Shown here: positions 6,622-7,731 of the stretch, piece by piece
Layout of the letters: each line of letters starts with the position of its first letter
How positions within the stretch are numbered: position 1 is the first letter of the stretch
DNA from: JBLNDJ01 sp050261515
GTDB taxonomy: Bacteria > Acidobacteriota > Terriglobia > Bryobacterales > Bryobacteraceae
DNA: 7,731 nt
Assembly (NCBI GenBank): GCA_050261515.1
Contig: JBLNDJ010000030.1
Coordinates: forward strand, 1 to 7,731
Direction: 5' to 3'
Notes under the pieces: model-generated
Database searches by the model: none
Told to the model about the DNA's origin: nothing
What the model saw: only the letters and a program-made list of their open reading frames with translations
Made by a program: the position numbers and the translations under genes

Positions 6622-7294
6622 GAAGACCACGAGCACCGAGGTCGAAGTCGTCCACCTCGATGGCAGCGTCGAACGCCGCCTGATTGCGCCGCAGCGCCTG
6701 CTGGCAACCTTCGCCCAGGAGAATAAGGACACTGAGAACCGCACCATCGGCCTGATCTGGTATACCGGCTCGACCGTGCGCCGGTATGGCTTCGGCGGCC
6801 CCTTCGAGCTGACCTTCAGCATGGACCCGGCGCACGTGCGTCTGGGCCGGCTGAACAGCGGCAGCGCGCCGCTGCTCGATTCCCACCGCGACATGCGGCT
6901 GTCGGACGTCATCGGCGTCATCGACAAAGCCTGGCTGGAAGGAAACATCGGCAAGGCCACGGTGCGCTTTTCCCGGCGCGACGATGTTAACCCCATCTGG
7001 CAGGACGTCCAGGACGGCATCTTGAAGAACGCCAGCATGGGCGTCCTCATTCACAAGCTCAAGGAGACAAATCAATGTGGATGCGGAGCGGCAGGCCGCG
7101 GCGATGGCCGAACGCACGCGCATCCTGGAACTGGAAAAAGTCGGCCGCGCGGCCGGCCTGGACGCGAAACTCGTGGCCGAGCACGTCGAGCGCGGCACAT
7201 CGATCGACGAGTTCCGCAAGCTGGCGATCGACGAAATGGCGAAGCGCGACCAGCCGCCGATTCGCAGTGCAACGGCCGCCGTCACGCGCGATGA
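6614..7294 (+). CDS. prohead protease part of protease/major capsid gene (tail out of frame)
   Basis: This is the N-terminal, HK97-type prohead serine protease part of a protease/major capsid fusion; the enzyme cleaves scaffold segments during prohead maturation. The likely catalytic residues are H91 in PLLDSHRDM and S141 in KNASMGVLI, with VRFSRRDD between them and the usual spacing. Genuine protein ends near residue 152 (IHKLKET). The family normally continues with a W-P-x-E-x-S-L-V-P-x-A/G-D strand and a linker; that block is absent. From about 7068 the frame gives a Gly/Arg-rich tail (QCGCGAAGRGDGRTHAHP) to TGA 7292-7294, which is a shadow of the capsid frame. The gene is therefore broken by a probable internal deletion that also shifts the frame. 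The start is fixed by AAGGAG at 6604-6609. As written it would give a 226-aa protein with an incomplete protease fold. Confidence 0.85.
   Translation: MPEKTTSTEVEVVHLDGSVERRLIAPQRLLATFAQENKDTENRTIGLIWYTGSTVRRYGFGGPFELTFSMDPAHVRLGRLNSGSAPLLDSHRDMRLSDVIGVIDKAWLEGNIGKATVRFSRRDDVNPIWQDVQDGILKNASMGVLIHKLKETNQCGCGAAGRGDGRTHAHPGTGKSRPRGRPGRETRGRARRARHIDRRVPQAGDRRNGEARPAADSQCNGRRHAR
7061..7066 (+). promoter_or_regulatory. possible Shine-Dalgarno before the capsid frame
   Basis: AAGGAG occurs 8 bases before ATG 7075 (wrong frame) and 10 bases before GTG 7077 (capsid frame). It may allow a separate start of the capsid part, or may simply encode the KE of the protease sequence IHKLKET. Confidence 0.35.
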
Positions 7295-7731
7295 AGCCGA
7301 CACCCGGCGCGCGGGAATCACGGCGGCGCTCTTGCACCGCTACGATCCGGCGCTGTTTCCGCTGAAGGACGAACTCGGCCGCGACTGGGCCGGGCAGACG
7401 CTGCTCGATCTGGCGCGCGAGTGCCTGGAGGCCTCCGGCACGCGCACGCGCCGCATGCCGCGGCACGAGATCGCCAAGCTCGCGCTTTCGACCTCGGATT
7501 TCCCGTACATCCTGGCCGACGTGGCCAACAAGACGTTGCGCCAGGCCTACGAGGCCTACCCGCGCACGTTCCTGCCGTTCTCTCGTCGGCGTTCGGCCGT
7601 CGATTTCAAGAACATCAACGCCGTGCAGTTGGGCGAGGCGCCGAGCCTCCAGAAGGTGAACGAGAAGGGTGAGTTCACCCACGGCTCGATCGGCGAATCG
7701 AAGGAGACCTACAAGCTCGCCACCTACGGCC
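7077..7731 (+). CDS. major capsid part of protease/capsid gene, 3'-partial
   Basis: From 7077 to the window end the third forward frame stays open and encodes the scaffold (delta) segment and the start of the major capsid protein. The first part is helical and charged (DAERQAAAMAERTRILELEK, then LVAEHVERGTSIDEFRKLA), as expected for a scaffold removed by the protease. The capsid part is recognised by TSDFPYILADVANKTLRQAY (from about 7494), then FKNINAVQLGEAPSLQKVNE and GEFTHGSIGESKETYKLATYG. It matches the family annotated as prohead protease/major capsid fusion. It should be joined to the protease, but the frames differ at 7067-7079. GTG 7077 with AAGGAG ten bases upstream could serve as its own start; I give it as the boundary, not as a proven start. 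The gene continues past the window. Capsid identity is strong, the 5' boundary weak. Confidence 0.85.
   Translation, partial: MDAERQAAAMAERTRILELEKVGRAAGLDAKLVAEHVERGTSIDEFRKLAIDEMAKRDQPPIRSATAAVTRDEADTRRAGITAALLHRYDPALFPLKDELGRDWAGQTLLDLARECLEASGTRTRRMPRHEIAKLALSTSDFPYILADVANKTLRQAYEAYPRTFLPFSRRRSAVDFKNINAVQLGEAPSLQKVNEKGEFTHGSIGESKETYKLATYG

Noticed and set aside
7075..7365. Open frame from ATG 7075 with a well-placed AAGGAG.
   Set aside because: Its Trp/Arg/Ser-rich product is a shadow; the capsid sequence is in the frame of GTG 7077.
1..7731. CRISPR array, tRNA, rRNA, insertion sequence or attachment site.
   Set aside because: I saw no spaced repeats, cloverleaf, transposase or recombinase sequence, or att-like terminal repeats on either strand.

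Overview
The window is the left end of the late (packaging and head) region of a tailed, lambda-type siphophage or prophage. It carries a methyltransferase/small-gene block, a reverse-strand cassette, a small and a GpA-type large terminase subunit, a gpW-like head-tail joining protein, a lambda-type portal, and the start of a prohead protease/major capsid gene. The DNA is GC-rich (by eye about 65%). Third codon positions are strongly G/C in all true reading frames. The gene families (ParB-methylase fusion, DUF3489, GpA, capsid fusion) are typical of prophages in high-GC soil Proteobacteria and Acidobacteriota. The sequence alone does not separate those hosts, and neither an integrase nor a host gene is visible.

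Layout: (1) 1-1107, plus strand, the end of a ParB-like domain joined to a beta-class DNA methyltransferase, with two reading-frame breaks. (2) 1107-1343, plus strand, a small single-span membrane protein with a coiled-coil tail. (3) 1334-1361, a perfect 28-bp palindrome holding the stop codons of two convergent genes. (4) 1352-2342, minus strand, a compact three-gene cassette (76-aa conserved-looking protein, DUF3489 protein, 60-aa protein). (5) 2343-2443, a divergent intergenic region. (6) 2444-7731, plus strand, the packaging/head operon, with almost every junction overlapping or abutting: small terminase, large terminase (one frameshift), 60-aa DUF4177-like protein, gpW-like protein, portal, prohead protease, and the capsid part running off the window.

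The head genes work together. The small terminase marks phage DNA, and the GpA ATPase/nuclease cuts and pumps it through the portal into a prohead. The protease matures the capsid, and the gpW-like protein completes the connector. The methyltransferase would modify phage or host DNA.

The main caution is reading-frame integrity. Four breaks (near 153, 990-994, 4322 and 7067-7079) lie in three otherwise well-conserved genes. They are either real recent decay of a prophage or sequence/assembly errors. The intact portal and small terminase, and the lack of other in-frame stops, show that any decay is recent. I see no convincing undescribed system. The best candidates for a closer look are the opposite-strand cassette with its mirrored-stop palindrome and the DUF4177-like gene inside the packaging operon.
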